This document shows positions 25,301 to 40,300 of a stretch of DNA of 64,000 bases, one piece after another. A model generated the notes under the pieces. The model did no database searches. It was not told where the DNA came from and saw only the letters and a program-made list of their open reading frames with translations. The number at the start of each line of letters is the position of its first letter. The stretch's first letter is position 1. Made by a program: the position numbers and the translations under genes. Source of the DNA: Watersipora subatra (Eukaryota > Bryozoa > Gymnolaemata > Cheilostomatida > Watersiporidae); NCBI RefSeq assembly GCF_963576615.1, contig NC_088713.1:44073317-44137316 (forward strand), in the 5' to 3' direction.

Positions 25301-28300
25301 TTGGTGAAAAAGACAGCAAATGATGACAATTGTTTGAAGTTCATATTATCGACTCTCCTTTTAGGTTGTACAGGAATATGAGAGAGCTGTTATATTCAGG
25401 GTGGGAAGGTTGGCATCTGGTGGAGCTAAGGGTCCAGGTAGGTTTGATGGCTATGTAATACTACATTTGGTAGCAAGCTTTCGAGTACGATTGTTTCCTT
25501 CCCCAAAGTCTGCTTTTACTTAAAACAATGTGATATCGATTGGATGATATGCTCGAAAGGGGACAAGCTTATAGATGAACTTTAGCGAAATTTCAGTAGC
25601 TTTTATCAGAAAACATCGGTATTTTTCTATTATTTGCGACTGTTTTTGATGTTTAGGGTGATCTGACTGCCAGGATGTTTTGAGATGAAAATTGACAAAA
25701 CTTGATCACAGTTAAAACACTGAGATCAAGTGTAAGTGAAATCATATACATGTAGTTGCAAAGAGACTGACAGAATAGAGACCTGTAATGCTGCAACTGG
25801 AATGCTATAGCCGATATCAACTGTAGTAATTCATGGCAGCTACTGACATCATTTAAGGCTAGTTCACACTATATCGCCATTTCTCAGCGTTGTCATTTCG
25901 GCATTGGTCGTCGCTTATGTGAACCGTAAATTGGTGTCATTGACGAAGCATCGCTGACACGTTAGGAAAGTTTGCAGCTGTCAAACTTTCCCGATGCTTC
26001 GCCGAGCATCGACGACCGCTTTTCAAATGGGAACCATTTCGGCGATAGTAATTCGCGGTCGTGGATAGCGTAATTTATTCATATTCGTTTATGACAGTCG
26101 CTGCAGGACTACTTTTTGATTCTCGCCTGCGAAAACTTTTTGATTCTCGCCTGCGAGGTTTCTTCGCGAAAATAAAAAAAGATAAATGTCACGGAGTATT
26201 TTCTGATGCAAACGCGGATGTGTTTGTGATATTGTGAACATGGTTATCATCGACGATCGCCGGAGTATTGTGGCATCAACGCCGAAATACGATATAGTGT
26301 GAACCAGCCTTTAAGCGCGTAATTTGCTTCTGAGCATTTCAACCGTGATAAGGTTTTGTTGATTTTAATCTTGAAAAGTTCTGGCAGCCAGATCATCTCA
26401 AACGTCAAAAACAATCACAAATGATAGATAAATATCTTTACTTTTTGATAAAATCTACCAAAGTTTTATGTAAGTACATCTTTAACCAGTTAATGTACAC
26501 ATGCATGCCCTTGTTAATATGCTACTAGAGAAAATGGTCACATACAACTTTTCATTTTCGGGACCTTTAATATTATGAAACTAGCATTAAACTCGGCATT
26601 TCATTGGCCGATCAACGCAAGCACGAAAATTACCTGCCTCGTCAAACTTCATGAAGAAAAAACATCGACCTGCACGTTTAGCGCCAGCATATCTGGACAT
26701 TGTCCCTTTCCATATATCACTGCCTGTACTGCGCCCTTGAGAAGGCTATGCACTGGCAGCATGGCATAGTAATACAGCATGGCGTGTGCCTAATAAGCAG
26801 CGTAATTATGATAAGGGTAGACTGCATGCTGACTCGTATCTCTATCTCCATAATTACTACTTGATGCTGTTATACACATAAATATTGAGTGAATTCCTTA
26901 TACAACACTAGCCAGCTAAATTAGATGCGTAGTAGGAGCCATAGCAATAGCATAATAGTTAGCCTTAGGTCAATGTAAACACTTCTCACTGTATGGAACT
27001 TGTTTATTCTTTCCGTATTGTATTTAAACACTAAGGCATTTAAGCATCTTTTGTGTACATTGTAAAAATAGGTCAATAACCAGGCCATAGTTCTCCCAGT
27101 ATGAATATAATGCTAACATTGCATCATGCTTTGGTCATAGCTTTATATATTAACCCTTTCGCCGTGTCAAATTCTCAAAACCTTGCGATCTTTGTTGGAA
27201 AGTTGATAATATCGGTATTCTGTGGACATACATGGCTTGAACTCAAATTTATTTGCATTAATTTTTTTTCTACAAAAGAATTGATTCATATGTATTACGT
27301 ATAGTACGCTTTAGAACATTCTTTTTGGCAGACCGATACCACGGTCCGTACATCATGTTTTTATGTGTGTTCCTTTATCTAGAGCATCACGATATTGCGA
27401 TTTAATTGTTTGGTAACAATTTTTAAGTCAGGTATTTTGAAAACCGCCACCAATTAAAGAGATGTCGTCGATTGTATCAACGATATAATCGTGTAATGGC
27501 GCTTTATCTTATAGGCCTACCTATACATTTAGAATTTTCAGAGTAAGCGATCCTGGAACTAAAACACATAAGGCTTCTAGCCTTATAATAAGCTCATATC
27601 ATGGCCTTTCACACACTGGCTTTCATGGGATAAATGTTTCTAATTATCACCAAAACAGTTTCTTTTAAAGTTAACATAGAAATTATCAACAAACATTTAC
27701 AAGTTATTGTACATAATAATAATATCGCTATATATCGTGAACCGTCTATTTGCAAAATTCAATCGAATTATCTAGTGATCTTTGAAAATTGTGAAGTATT
27801 TTATTAAAGAAGGTTGATGTATTTGAAGTATTTTATTTACAACCGTTATGTACCTTACATGATGACAATATTCGATGGATTTAATAATTCGCAATTCCGT
27901 GAACAGTCAATTCCACGAATTATTGAATTCCGCGAATAATTAGTGCTATTTTTAAACACAAGAGAGAATAACTACTGCCTCAAATTAAAAACTAGTCGCT
28001 AGGCAGAAGTACTAAATGTAGCTGAGTTCCAAACTTTTTTAAAATCATCGCCGGGGCTTTAGATAAATAATATATAAAATACATAATAATAAATAAATAA
28101 ATTAGTCCGCGAATATGCATGAAAAAGACATTTTGCGTGAAACTTAACTCTGCAAATATATTCATACTGTAGGATATTTTATAGGTTGTGAAGGTTATAG
28201 TCGCTCAAACCTTTATCATTGTTTGAACTACTATAGCCATCACTTTCCTCATAGTATTCATCGTTCACATCGTCACTATCGTTTGAATTAGTATCATATT

Positions 28301-31300
28301 GATCGGATAAAAGATCATCGACCACTACGGGATCAAAGGTATTCTGTTAGCTAACATCTACCAAGATACCCTGATATTCTAGCCTGTCTTGACAAACTGT
28401 TGTTTTTGCGGAGTTGTCCACCCGTTGAGCGTGGCGAGCAAAACAATAGCGTGTCCCAAGACGCACTGCACCTGGTGCATCAGCTGCACTGAAAGGGAGT
28501 TGTTCTTTTCCGTCTATGCATCTTGGCTGCAATGTAATGTCGGTCGCTCCATTGGTACTCATAATGGATTTCGCGCCAAAATTTATGTAGAAAAAAATGA
28601 GATGGAAGCATTCAACCAGAGACCATTCTCTGCGGTAAACTTTAGTAGAACCAAAAGCAGCTCTGTGTGGGCATGGCTTTAGATGTTGTCTCATAGACCA
28701 CACATAAAATAGGGTAGTGTAATCACTTCCATGTTCGTAATATTTGAAATATCTTAGCGAGATGTTTTTATTAGGCTAAGATTATCTTTGATATGGCCTG
28801 CGATCAAGTGAATAACTCTATGGACTTAAATCCGTTATAGACCACACATTCAATAGGATGGTACATGTATAATCAAATATTATAGTCATCAAATATGAAA
28901 CTATCAGATATTTGTTTTTATTACTCTAAGGTTATCTTTTATATATCTTAAGATTCAGGGAATAACTCTATGAACTTATACCTTATAGACCACACACATC
29001 AAATGGATGGTATAATTACTTATTGTATTCATTAAACATGAAAAGTCATAAAGAACTATTTTTATCAGCCTTAAATTCAGTGAATAATTATATTTTAGGT
29101 CTCTTCTTCATCTTTCCATGCATGGACAACTACATCAAGGTTGATTTGCGAACAGTTACTTTTGATGTGCCTCCACAAGAGGTACGTAGCCCGTTTTGCT
29201 CAGAATCCATTTCTTTCATTTTTCCTGCTGCATACCTTATCAGTGTGTTCGGATGCTAGGTGAGTTACACATGTTATGAAATAGTTTGCCTAAAATGAAA
29301 CTATGTGAAACCAAGAAAAAAAAGCACGTGGAGTGCCCTTGGCATACGCTATGTTTCCATGTTTCCATTATTCACAAATTTAAGCGAATCCGCAAGCTAA
29401 CTGCATCATGGAAATGGCATGAATCCGCAAGCTAAGCGAGTTTTGCAATTCGCAAAACTTTATCGAATCCATCATGATTGCGAATAGTGGAAACCGCACT
29501 TGCAAATGATGTGCATTAAAATACCAGCTATTCAATTTTAAACATTTTCATTACTTCCGTCGTCCTTTTTCGATCAGTTTCACATTTTTGCTAATTTCCG
29601 TCGCTTATTATCAACTTATAGCGTACGGTTCCTCACCTTTTTCAACAAGGCGCCAGAGTCGATCCACAGCGTGCAAACGTCCATAGAAACACTTAATTCG
29701 CACGGTAACGCAGCGTGTGCACAACTCCAAATCTGCATGATGTGTGATGTTTTCGTGTCATGGAAACATAGTAGTGTATATCACAGTATGTGGTCGTTGA
29801 TGCCACATTACTTCGGTGATCATCTGTGCTAACAATGTTCACACTATCCCCAAACACATCCGTGTTTACATGAGCAATTAGGCATAGCATTCTCATTATA
29901 CGATTCATTTGCGTAAACAAGTAAATACTCTTGCAACATCTGAAAACATAGATGAAGCAATCCGTGACGTGACAGCCAATCAATTCGCTCAAGTGGTACA
30001 CATTGCACAGGCTATCATGGGTGCTCACCAACTATGATGAAGTGAACTAATCGGGAGAGTTTGAATGCCGTGGCGTATCCGCGCTGCCCGATGATGCCAT
30101 CGATTTATTATGCACAAAGTCGACAAATAACCATTGGGAGGACAACTCTGACATAGTACCAGCCCTTTAACCATCGACCTGTGATATACACTGCAAGTTA
30201 TGCTAAAGCCTGGTTCCCATATACGCTGCAAGCACCAGCGACAGCACCACAAGGCTATCAGCGGTCAAATGTGAACCTACGCTCCGAGTACCGCTGGTAG
30301 TTGCCGGCGGTCAACGCAAGAGTTCAGCCCTGTTCAACTTTCGCGCAGAGCCATAAACAGAACTTTTTTGAAATGCGCTGTACAGGTGAAGGTCAGCATT
30401 TTCAAAACGGCATGGCAGCTAACATTTTTTATGCAATTATTAGCGATGCAGCTTGTGAACAGAAGCCTCCATGTCTAGCGTCGCAAGTGTTTTGCTGCGC
30501 AAGATTACTGCCGGGGTCTCGCATTCGATATGGGAACCAGGCTTTACTATTCCCATCTCACCATTTCATCTGAATACGGCTAGTGAATTTGGCAGAAGTC
30601 CCAACATTGTATGCCAGCCTTCTATAAATAGCATAGGATGAGTAATTTACCAAGTTTCTATACATTGAAAGTGTAGGGACACCTGGTGAGTCATAGCATT
30701 AGGCTATGCTGCCCCAACAAGCAGATACGTTTCCATGGTGCTCTGTAGAAGAGTGATGGCTGTGAGGTTTATGGGATTGTTAGCGATGCGTCCACAAGAT
30801 TACTGTCAGCTATGGCGCCTTACAGTGCCTCGCCTTGCGGGTTCACAACTCAAGTTGTACAACTCGAGTTGCCGTGTTGTCCAACTCGGGTTGCCGAATT
30901 TTACAACTCGGCCTGGGTTTATGATTAACTCGCGTGGTGTTATACGCAAAACTAACACGGGTTTGTAAAAAAGCAAAGTGAGTAATTGGGGTGTCTCATT
31001 GACAGAACATTTACAGAAATTTAACACTCTTAATTTAAATGTATATACACATTTGAATTATATAATTATATTGGCGATATTTATTTCTATAAATATAACG
31101 AGACAAAAACAATTGTAGAATGTAAAAAGCAAACTAAAAACAATCTATATGAGAGCCGGGCAGCGAAATTTTTTTCCCAAACAGGTTTACATACGGCAGT
31201 AAAATTTTGGCTCATGATTGGCTTTAGTAATTGAGTTTTAGTAATCAAAACCCTTCATCATTACATTGAAAGTCAATAGTTATAATTAGAGAGGAACACT

Positions 31301-34300
31301 AAATTCCAAAATTTTATTCAAAATGGCTTAAATTAATGAGTTTTAAGTGAGCCCCTCTTACGTTTTAACAGCACTTTTTGAATGATAACATCAGTTTTGC
31401 TACGTTATTTAGAATTTTGTGTTCCTTTCTAATTATAACTATTGATTTCTAATGTAATGATGTAAGTTTTGGTTACTAAAGCTCAATTACTAAAGCCAAT
31501 CATGAGCCAAAATTTTACTGCCGTATGTAAACCTGTTCGGGAAAAAGAAATTTGCAGCCAGCCGGGCAACTTCTTTTTCAAATGAAAAAGAGTGATCTCT
31601 CTAGAATCTGACAAGAAACTGAATGAACACCGAAAATGAACATAGAAGTTATTTCAACGGCGTTTAATGATGCACCAAAAATTTCCATATAGCTAGAGAA
31701 AATGAAACGATGAGATGTTCTCAAGCCGAGTTGTTTAACTCGAGTTGCTGTTGAAAGAACTCGGCTTGGGTTTTGATGAACTCGAGTTGTGCAACTCGAG
31801 TTGTACAACGCGAATTGTGCAACTCGGCACAGTATAATTCTAATAATTCGCCATTAGCTCTAGTTTTACAGTACATACATACATAGTTTAATTTCTATTA
31901 GCTAACGGGTGCCTATCGATGTACCATTGTTAATATAACCAGATCTATGGTTATGCTACCGTAATACCGATATATTGCACCTTACTTTTGAAAAGTCGCG
32001 TTGCGTGTTCACAACGTGTTGTGCAACTCGAGTTGTGAACGCGCAACGCGATGCACTGTAAGGCGCCATAGTCAGCCCCTCGCAGCCAATATGAGAACCA
32101 GCCTCAGTAAACGAGTGGAGCATCACGTACGCATATAATAAGTGGCACTCAAGCACGTCTTCTGGTAATTAGCCTATCAAGATAGCCCCCATGCAATTGT
32201 TTAGTAAACATTGGGATCTAGTGGAGGTCAGAGGTCAAACCAAGGAAAACATGAGAAGCTGTTATAGAGCTGATAATACAAACAGACAGTAACCCTGTGC
32301 TAACTCAATTTAGGCCAATGACACAGTTAGGCCTGATTTGAAGGATATTTTAGTGCTCATCTCAAAGCACGACATATTTCAATGCTATTCCTGCAATGGC
32401 TGACCTAAAACTTTTGGTTCTTTTTCAAAATGCAAAAGTAAGTAGGAAAATTGGCCAATGAGATGCGAGTATTTTGAAAAACATCACATTACAGGGTCAC
32501 TATAGTCAAAATTTAAAGGATTTTATCAGAACGTAAAGATTTTTTCCTATCATTTGTGATTTTTTTTGTGGTTTGAGGTGGTCTGACTGCCAGAATTTTT
32601 CAAGATTAAAATCAACAAAACTTAATTATGGTTGAATTCCTCAGAATAAAATTACGTGCCAAAATGATATCACTAGCTGCAATCGTTACTCCAGTTAATA
32701 TCAGCTATAGCATTCCAGTTGCAGCATTACGTTTCTCTATTCTGTCAGTCTTTTTTAATACTATAGACATCATAATATACATTCACCGTGATCTGAACGT
32801 TTTAACTGCAATCAAATCTTGGCAATTTTAATCTTGAAACATTTTGGCAGTCAGATCATCTAAAAAAGCAAACAAAACCACAGATGATAGAAAAATATTA
32901 ATACTTTTTGATGAAATTTATTAAAATTTGGCTTGAGTAAGAAAATTAAATTAAATTTGAATGAAAATTAAAAACTCTGCGGCTGTCCAACGGAAAATGT
33001 CGTTGTTATTGAGTGTTTTGTACAAATCGATCATTATGATCCGCGAATAATCTTCCCCTCAATTCATCTCTCTGATTGAACCATTACAAATTAGAAAAAA
33101 TAGCACAAGGTCATAAAATCGGAAAAAAGTGATGCTAAAAATAAAGAAATTAAATCAATGACCTAATGACCCACTTCTGAAAATTTAAATTGTGCCTACT
33201 GTGAACTCTATACTTTGCTGCGATCATAGCACATTTCACTCCAGTTCCTGAGCAAGTCGAGTTTCGATCAAGTGATTGACATGTTGACACTTGACAATTG
33301 ACACTTGCTTCGCTATGATGTACGCTCAATGCCTAGAGCTAGTGAAAATTCTGGCCTGAACCACGAGCAAGTAGTGGTCCAACAGCCACCACCAATTCAA
33401 GTGAGACTGTACCAACCAGTGCCGCACAAATTACACACAATGCAAATGTCACTGTGACTAGGTCTGGCAGGGTATCGAAACCACCAATACGATATGGTCA
33501 AGACACTTAACATTAGCTATGGTTCGCATTAAGGATGCTTTATTATATTACATTACTTCTACACAAACTGTACACATACTCATTATATGCTTCTTGTGGT
33601 TTTAATGTATGGTTACTCTTTCTTTCAAATCTAATAGCAGTTTGTGGTTTACGTGCTGTAATTCTGAACATATCTCTTGTTGTTTTCTTTGGGAAAAGTA
33701 TGATGACATGTAGTCTTATTAGTCATGTAGGATATTTGCATGTAACTGCAATTATATGATTTTAAGGCTTTTTATGAAAGTCAGAGCACTGTAGGCATAA
33801 ACATCTTAATGTCAATTTTATAGCTATCTAAGCCATTCTGTCGTTTTGCCTCAGTTATGTGTTAACTCTCAGACTGAACAACACACAATAAATACATTAT
33901 TTCAAGCACTACTCAATAAGTCTATACTATTTGACAGTGATCTATCTGAAAATCGAGTAGCCTGAACTAAAGGTACGGTTACTCCAGGACGATCTGTCGG
34001 CGATGTGTTTCTACTAAGAGAGATGGAGTGGCAAAAGCTTCTATTCTGTTTCCGATTTTTGATACATTTTTACAAAGGCTTTATACCAATTCAAACTGAC
34101 ATTTTTTCAACCAAAGAAATACAACATCGATATCCATTCCTTTAGGATAACAGAATATACCGCCATTATGCGTGTACGTACGAGGTTATTGCAAGATATG
34201 ATTGGTCAATTCCAGGTTGTACACCGCCAAAAAGCTGACAAACATAGTTTGCAGTATTTCATCTCGTGTTGATAACTGGAACAAAGCTGTTTTACAGCCA

Positions 34301-37300
34301 TTTGTGGTTTTACAACAAACAAGGCAAAGCCTTCAGGACTAGCGACTATAGCTAGTAGACTTATTCGTAATGACTGGAAGGCTGAATAATATTTACACAG
34401 TAATAAAACTCAGTTACTAATTCATTACATTCCTCATTGCGTATACTGGGCTCTAACACGGCAGCAATGGGAACTGAAATAACGTGCAGCTCATGCGATA
34501 TGAACAGAGAATAACAATGCTGCGTAATTCGTTTCCGCTGATTGCTAAATCAATTTTGACGCGAAGGAACAACTGTTGTGTGGTTAGCTAGTTGTGTACT
34601 TTCATTCAGTAAACAATAGGTTGCTGAGTTTGACATATCTTTGAACCGGAAAAGCCATTTCGTTGATGAGTTTTTGTCCATCATGAAGCGCCCAGCATAC
34701 CGTATACCCAATGCATTAGTTCCTCATGATACATTGATTAAATGCTGGGAGATGTTATAGCAGTTGTAGCCCAGTGGTTAGTGCGTGGACTTATGTTCAG
34801 AAGGTCGGTGGTTCTAGTCACGCAAGGACCATTGGTGGTGTTATGAGATCATGGGTTTGGGTTTCTAAAGCATCAATGGTGCTACATCAATGTAACTCAT
34901 AGAAGTACAGACCATAATTCGATGGTATTGGCTTAGGGTCTGTGGAAACCCTATTGATGTATCGGCTCATCGAAATTGTTTCATTTTTCTTTTCATTACG
35001 AAGCCTACACATTAGCTGGACCAATCAAATTTTGTCTCCACTGAAACAACCTTGTTGCCAATCACGTGCAACCAATTGAAAGTCTTTTGGCTCAGCAATT
35101 CCACTTCTAATTATTTTTCCAAACAGGAAAACCAGATCGTTATCGTCATGGCATTAAGAGACTCACCGCGTTCGTTCAACGCAAAGAAAGCGTCAGCAAC
35201 TTTGCGAGAGCTGGATTAACTAAACAGCCATATGCTTATCTTGTAGAGAACTTTGTTCTGAATAAGATTATAAGACTATACTCAAATTATTAACTATCCT
35301 CTGTGGTAACAACGTATTCTGATGGTAATAACACATTCTGTGTTATTACCATCAGAAGCTCTTTAAATAGTTCTGTGGTAATAACCATCAGAATATATAG
35401 TGTTATATATGACAGATTGTGTACATGTTAAGAACATATATTTGACAGCATTTGTGGTCTATTCAGATTCTTTCCAAATCTTTTGCGGTAACATTGGTTA
35501 GCATTCATTCTTTTTAAAAAGAAAGCTCACCATCGCAACAGCTTTAAAGAACAGATATGAGTGGTTGAGATTGACTTTGAATGTCTTATTCAATTATAAT
35601 TAGGCAACTGAAAGTCGTAATTTCAAATGAACAAGAATTATTTAGAACAAGTAATTGTGGTGAAAAAATGGCAAGCTTTATCTGGATAACTGTTAATGAT
35701 ACCTCTCAGAACATAAGGACATCTCTATTTAGATGCTCATGCAGTAAGATCCGCGCTAAATGCCACAAAAACCTTTATTGATGCCTAGCTGCTGCCTTGT
35801 AGGCAGCCCTTTACAGAAACTTTCAAAGATGAACTTGCACAAAATTTTAGTAGATTTTAACTGAAAGTATCAGTATTTTTCTATGATATGCGGTTGTTTT
35901 TGATATTTGATGTGATCTGACTGCCAGTATGTTTATAGATTGAAATCGACAGAACTTGATCGCGGTTAAAACGCTCAGCAAAAAAGACATGCCAGACTTC
36001 TTCAAAAATGAAGTCTTTTCGTGACGTGACGGCGCAACGGCATGGATAGCTGAAGCCCTTTTTAGTAAGCTTACTCGAATTATTCATTGGCAATGTGCCA
36101 GGCTAATAGCAAGTGCCAGGCAACTCTCATTACCTTTGATTATTCATAAGCTGATTTTTAATACACGGATAACGCCGGGTGCACAGCTAGTTGTTTATAA
36201 GGGATAAATAAATAAACGGTCTCATCGGCATCAGGTTCTTATATGTTATATATATATATGCACAGCGTTTAGAGAAAAAAGTGGACAATTTCTAACTAAT
36301 CTATCTTTAAAATTGTTTTAAACATCTAAAAAAATGTATCTAAAGCTGTAGGTATTTGAAGCTTTATTTTAACAATCAAGATCAATTACAAAATATATAT
36401 CCATAGAGACGAGTAGCACTGCAACTTGAACGCAATAGCCGATGTCATAACGTGAAGGACAAGCAGGAAACACGACTGACATCATTTTTGAGACGTACTT
36501 CTCTTTGGAGCATTTTAACCGCAATTAAGTTTTGTCGATTTTAATCTTAAAACATCCTGACAGTCGGATCACTTCAAACATAAAAAACAATCGCAAATAA
36601 TAGAAAAATACCAATACATTTTGATAAAATCTACTAAAATGTTGTGCAAAGTCACCTTTAAATAGACCTATGTTAGCTGGACAGTACCTGGTATTGATTT
36701 TTAAAATTTTTCTCGTTTTTTCATACAAAGTACAAACCAAAAATTATTTTTTTTATGATATGACCTTTTTAGATTCATGATATTTCTACAAGTGTCTTGC
36801 ACTTTGCCTACCCTTTCCATTTTTTAAATCCATTTTACCTTATTTGTTGAATAGATTGGAAAAGCTTTCATAAAAGTTAACTCAACGTTTTTCAACTCCC
36901 TAGTCAGATGTAGTAAAATTTAGCTTCAAAACATTAATTACAATTCAACAAAAGTTGGAGATTTGAAGTGAAAATCCTATACAGGCTTTCGAGTGCCCAT
37001 GATTCAAGCCTAAGGCATAACTAGCCAAAATACTAAACATCCACCTGTGTCGAGCAGATCGAGCTCGTGATGGCAGAAGTTGGAACTCTGCCAACTTTGT
37101 CTGCGCTAGCCTATACGCTCAACGCTTGAGTGGATAGTTCGCATAGGGTGGTCGGCTTGCTAACAGAGATAGCAAGCAGCAATACAAGTCAGTGCTGATA
37201 CTTATTGACAGCAGGTAATCAATAGTTCTGCTGCCATCGTACAATATGTCGGCCACTTCATATCGAGCATCTGCATTTTATTTCATCCAGCTACCAAGTA

Positions 37301-40300
37301 CTTCAAAGTCACTGGTTTTATAAAGTAATGCGAAGCAGTTACTGTTTTTATATTATTTGTTCTGTTTTATGATTCTGATATGGCATACTTTAATTTGGGA
37401 AATAATTCTGTTTGAAATGAACTTACTGCCAATATGGTAATATAGATTATATGTAACATTTATGTATAGTGTATATAAATAATTGAAACATATATAAACA
37501 TAATTTAAACAAATATAAACATATTTTTAGTTATATTTTCAAAACAGCATTAGTTTCTCGGATACTGCGTTTCCATGCTTTGAATGGGTTTGGAGTTGCT
37601 TTCCCATTAAAAGATAAGACCTGAACGCATTTGCTTCAGAAATGTGTGCTACAATTACTGAGTTTTCATGCAGTGATAATGCAGCGACACCCGGTGAGCC
37701 AGTGATGGAGTGCTACGCTGGGCTTTTCAATTTTGGGGCTGATCCATACAGCCTTCTCTTCTGCCATTTTCAGCTTCAAGTAATAACATTAGATTAGATC
37801 ATTTTAACAACAACATTTTCTGCATAGAGCCTGATGCACTCTATATCGCTGTATGTCAGTGTTTTCCTTTTGGCGTCCATCGTCGATTATGTGAACCGTG
37901 AAGCAATGGCATCGACGAAGCAACGCGGACAAACTGTCAAACTATCTCAATCTTTTGCTGAGCATCGACCATTGCCTTTTAAATGTGAACCAATTCGGTG
38001 ATGGTAATCCGCGATCACCAATAGCATTATTTATTTATTTCCGTTTATGACCGTTGCTGCGGGACTAGTATTTGATTTCAATCACGCGAAAACAAGGAGG
38101 TTTTTTCGTGAAAATTTAAAAAGAAAATTTAGAACACAATGTCATGGAGTATTTCCTGATGCAAACGCGGATGAGTTTGTGATGGCGTGAACATCGTTAT
38201 CATCAACGATCACCGAAGTATCGTAGCATCAGCGCTGAGATGCGGCGATATAGTGTGAACCAGCCTATATGAAGCCACAGGAAAGTACTCACAAGAGAGC
38301 AGTCATTGGTCGTTAAGGCCGTTTCCATGGCACAAAGATGGCGCATCGCATATGTGTTTCGCTTCCAAATGGCGACACTGAATGATAGCGACGAGGCTGT
38401 TTCCATGATGGCATTACGCTCCATATGGATGTGCGTCCGCTATGCTATCACTGTATGAAAACTTCCAGAAACTTAGTAAATCTAACTGTGGATATCCATA
38501 TGTTTTTGTGGATGCGTGGGATGAGCTAGGCAGCAGTGAATGACTAGGCATCTATTATTATGTTTTACGCTTCACGAATCTGTCAAGCCAGAGTCTAACA
38601 CAATCTATTTAGGTTAACAAGTCAATTATGATGTTATGAACAAGGGTAATTATCAGTACATGTAACTAACTCTCTGTCTTGGGTACGTTATGCCATCACC
38701 TGTTATTGCCTGTCATCTCCATAGCATAGGAAACAAATATGACTCAAGATAATTTTATCTAGTTTAAATACATTTTGAACCAATTTTGACCTTCACATTT
38801 TTCTAATTTGAGAAAAATCTGAACAAATTAAAAAAATATGTGAGGGTCAAAGTTGGTCTAAAATGTATTAAAACCTGCTTAAATTGGCAGATTCACACAT
38901 GCTTGAAGAAAATCTTCGACCCCTATTAACTTGAAAATAATTTAAACTTGGAAAGAAAATTGCTAGTTTGTTGAGATATTACTTAAAATGCATCTGGTAA
39001 GCCATTGGGAGCAATTTTATGACGATCTGGCATGATTGTAGCCATCACACAGTGTCACGCAATTTTTCACGCGTCACGCAATTTATGAAACTCATGCCTT
39101 TGATGGCTCAGAAAATTTGCACTTCTGAATGCTCATGTCTCTCTCGCTAATTCTGTTACAGCTTTTCGAAGTCAGTGGGCGGAAGGTGCCTGCCAATGCC
39201 ATAATTAGTTTTGAGACTAATGATAGACTAATTCCTTTAGCTCTGATCGTACCTAATTTGTTTTTAGAACTTTTCAGAAATTATATTCCTACTTCCGTGA
39301 TAGATTCACATAAAAGACGCTGTTAAAATGACCTTGAACTTTTAACACATCACTGGCCAATACATGACTAGGAGTTATTATTGGTACATAAAGACTTCAT
39401 GAAACCTTTTAGAATTTAGAGGGTATTATAAAAGAAGTTGTCTTGTCTATTTGATGACAGTGCAACTCCAAGGCTACAACTATTGGGTAGAATGTTTGGC
39501 CAAAATTACTCAAATACTTTTTAGCGGAGATGAAAGCTTGCTTCCATTTAGTATTCGAGTATTTGTATGTTGTGAGTATTTTAGTAATACCTAATTTGGT
39601 GTCAGCACCTGCCGCTCTTGCCCTTTTCTCCGTGTACTTGTTCAAAAACCTTGCTCTAAATGCTGTTAGAAATGCAGATTGAAGTAAATTAAGAAAAGGT
39701 TTCTTGTCATTGTTAAAAATTAAATGACGATCGAAAATAAAATGGCCAGTTTTTGTGTTGACTAAATAACTCTGACATATTTTTCATTTTAACTATGACC
39801 GTTTTGCAACAAAAAGTCTAGTTTGGGTTGTGTTAATTAAAAAAATGAAATTTTTGTAAGCTTTTAATTTTTTAATAGTTTTTCATCTATGGGCGTATGG
39901 TGTTTTATTTCCATCCTCTGTACATGTTACCGGCTGATCTATAGCCGCAAAATTCTAGACCTACTAGTTTAGAAGTCAGCTCTTCCTGCTGTTCAGTAGC
40001 TGTTCTCTAACATAATACAAAACACATCTATATTACGCAAATGCTTAAGAGGTCGTCTACAGTAAGTTACAAGTTGAAGTAGTACATATTCATGCCAGAC
40101 TAAAATTAGATTATTTGGAAATAAGCCAAGAGGCTTTACCTCAATTGGCAGTGAGCCAAAAAGCTTAAAGTTGACTCGCAACAAAATTCATATTACAGTT
40201 ATTTGGTATAAAAATGTTCACCATGTCTTACTCTGCTGTGTTGTAGGTGCAAAATATGTGGAAATGTGATTACAAGCTCTTAAAAGCTCAAAAACGAACA

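Noticed and set aside
28389..28682. 97-residue + strand Cys-rich ORF
   Set aside because: Overlaps an equally open antisense frame; no recognisable domain or splice context.
34757..34830. tRNA gene
   Set aside because: Only the A/B-box pattern is present; the arms do not pair convincingly.
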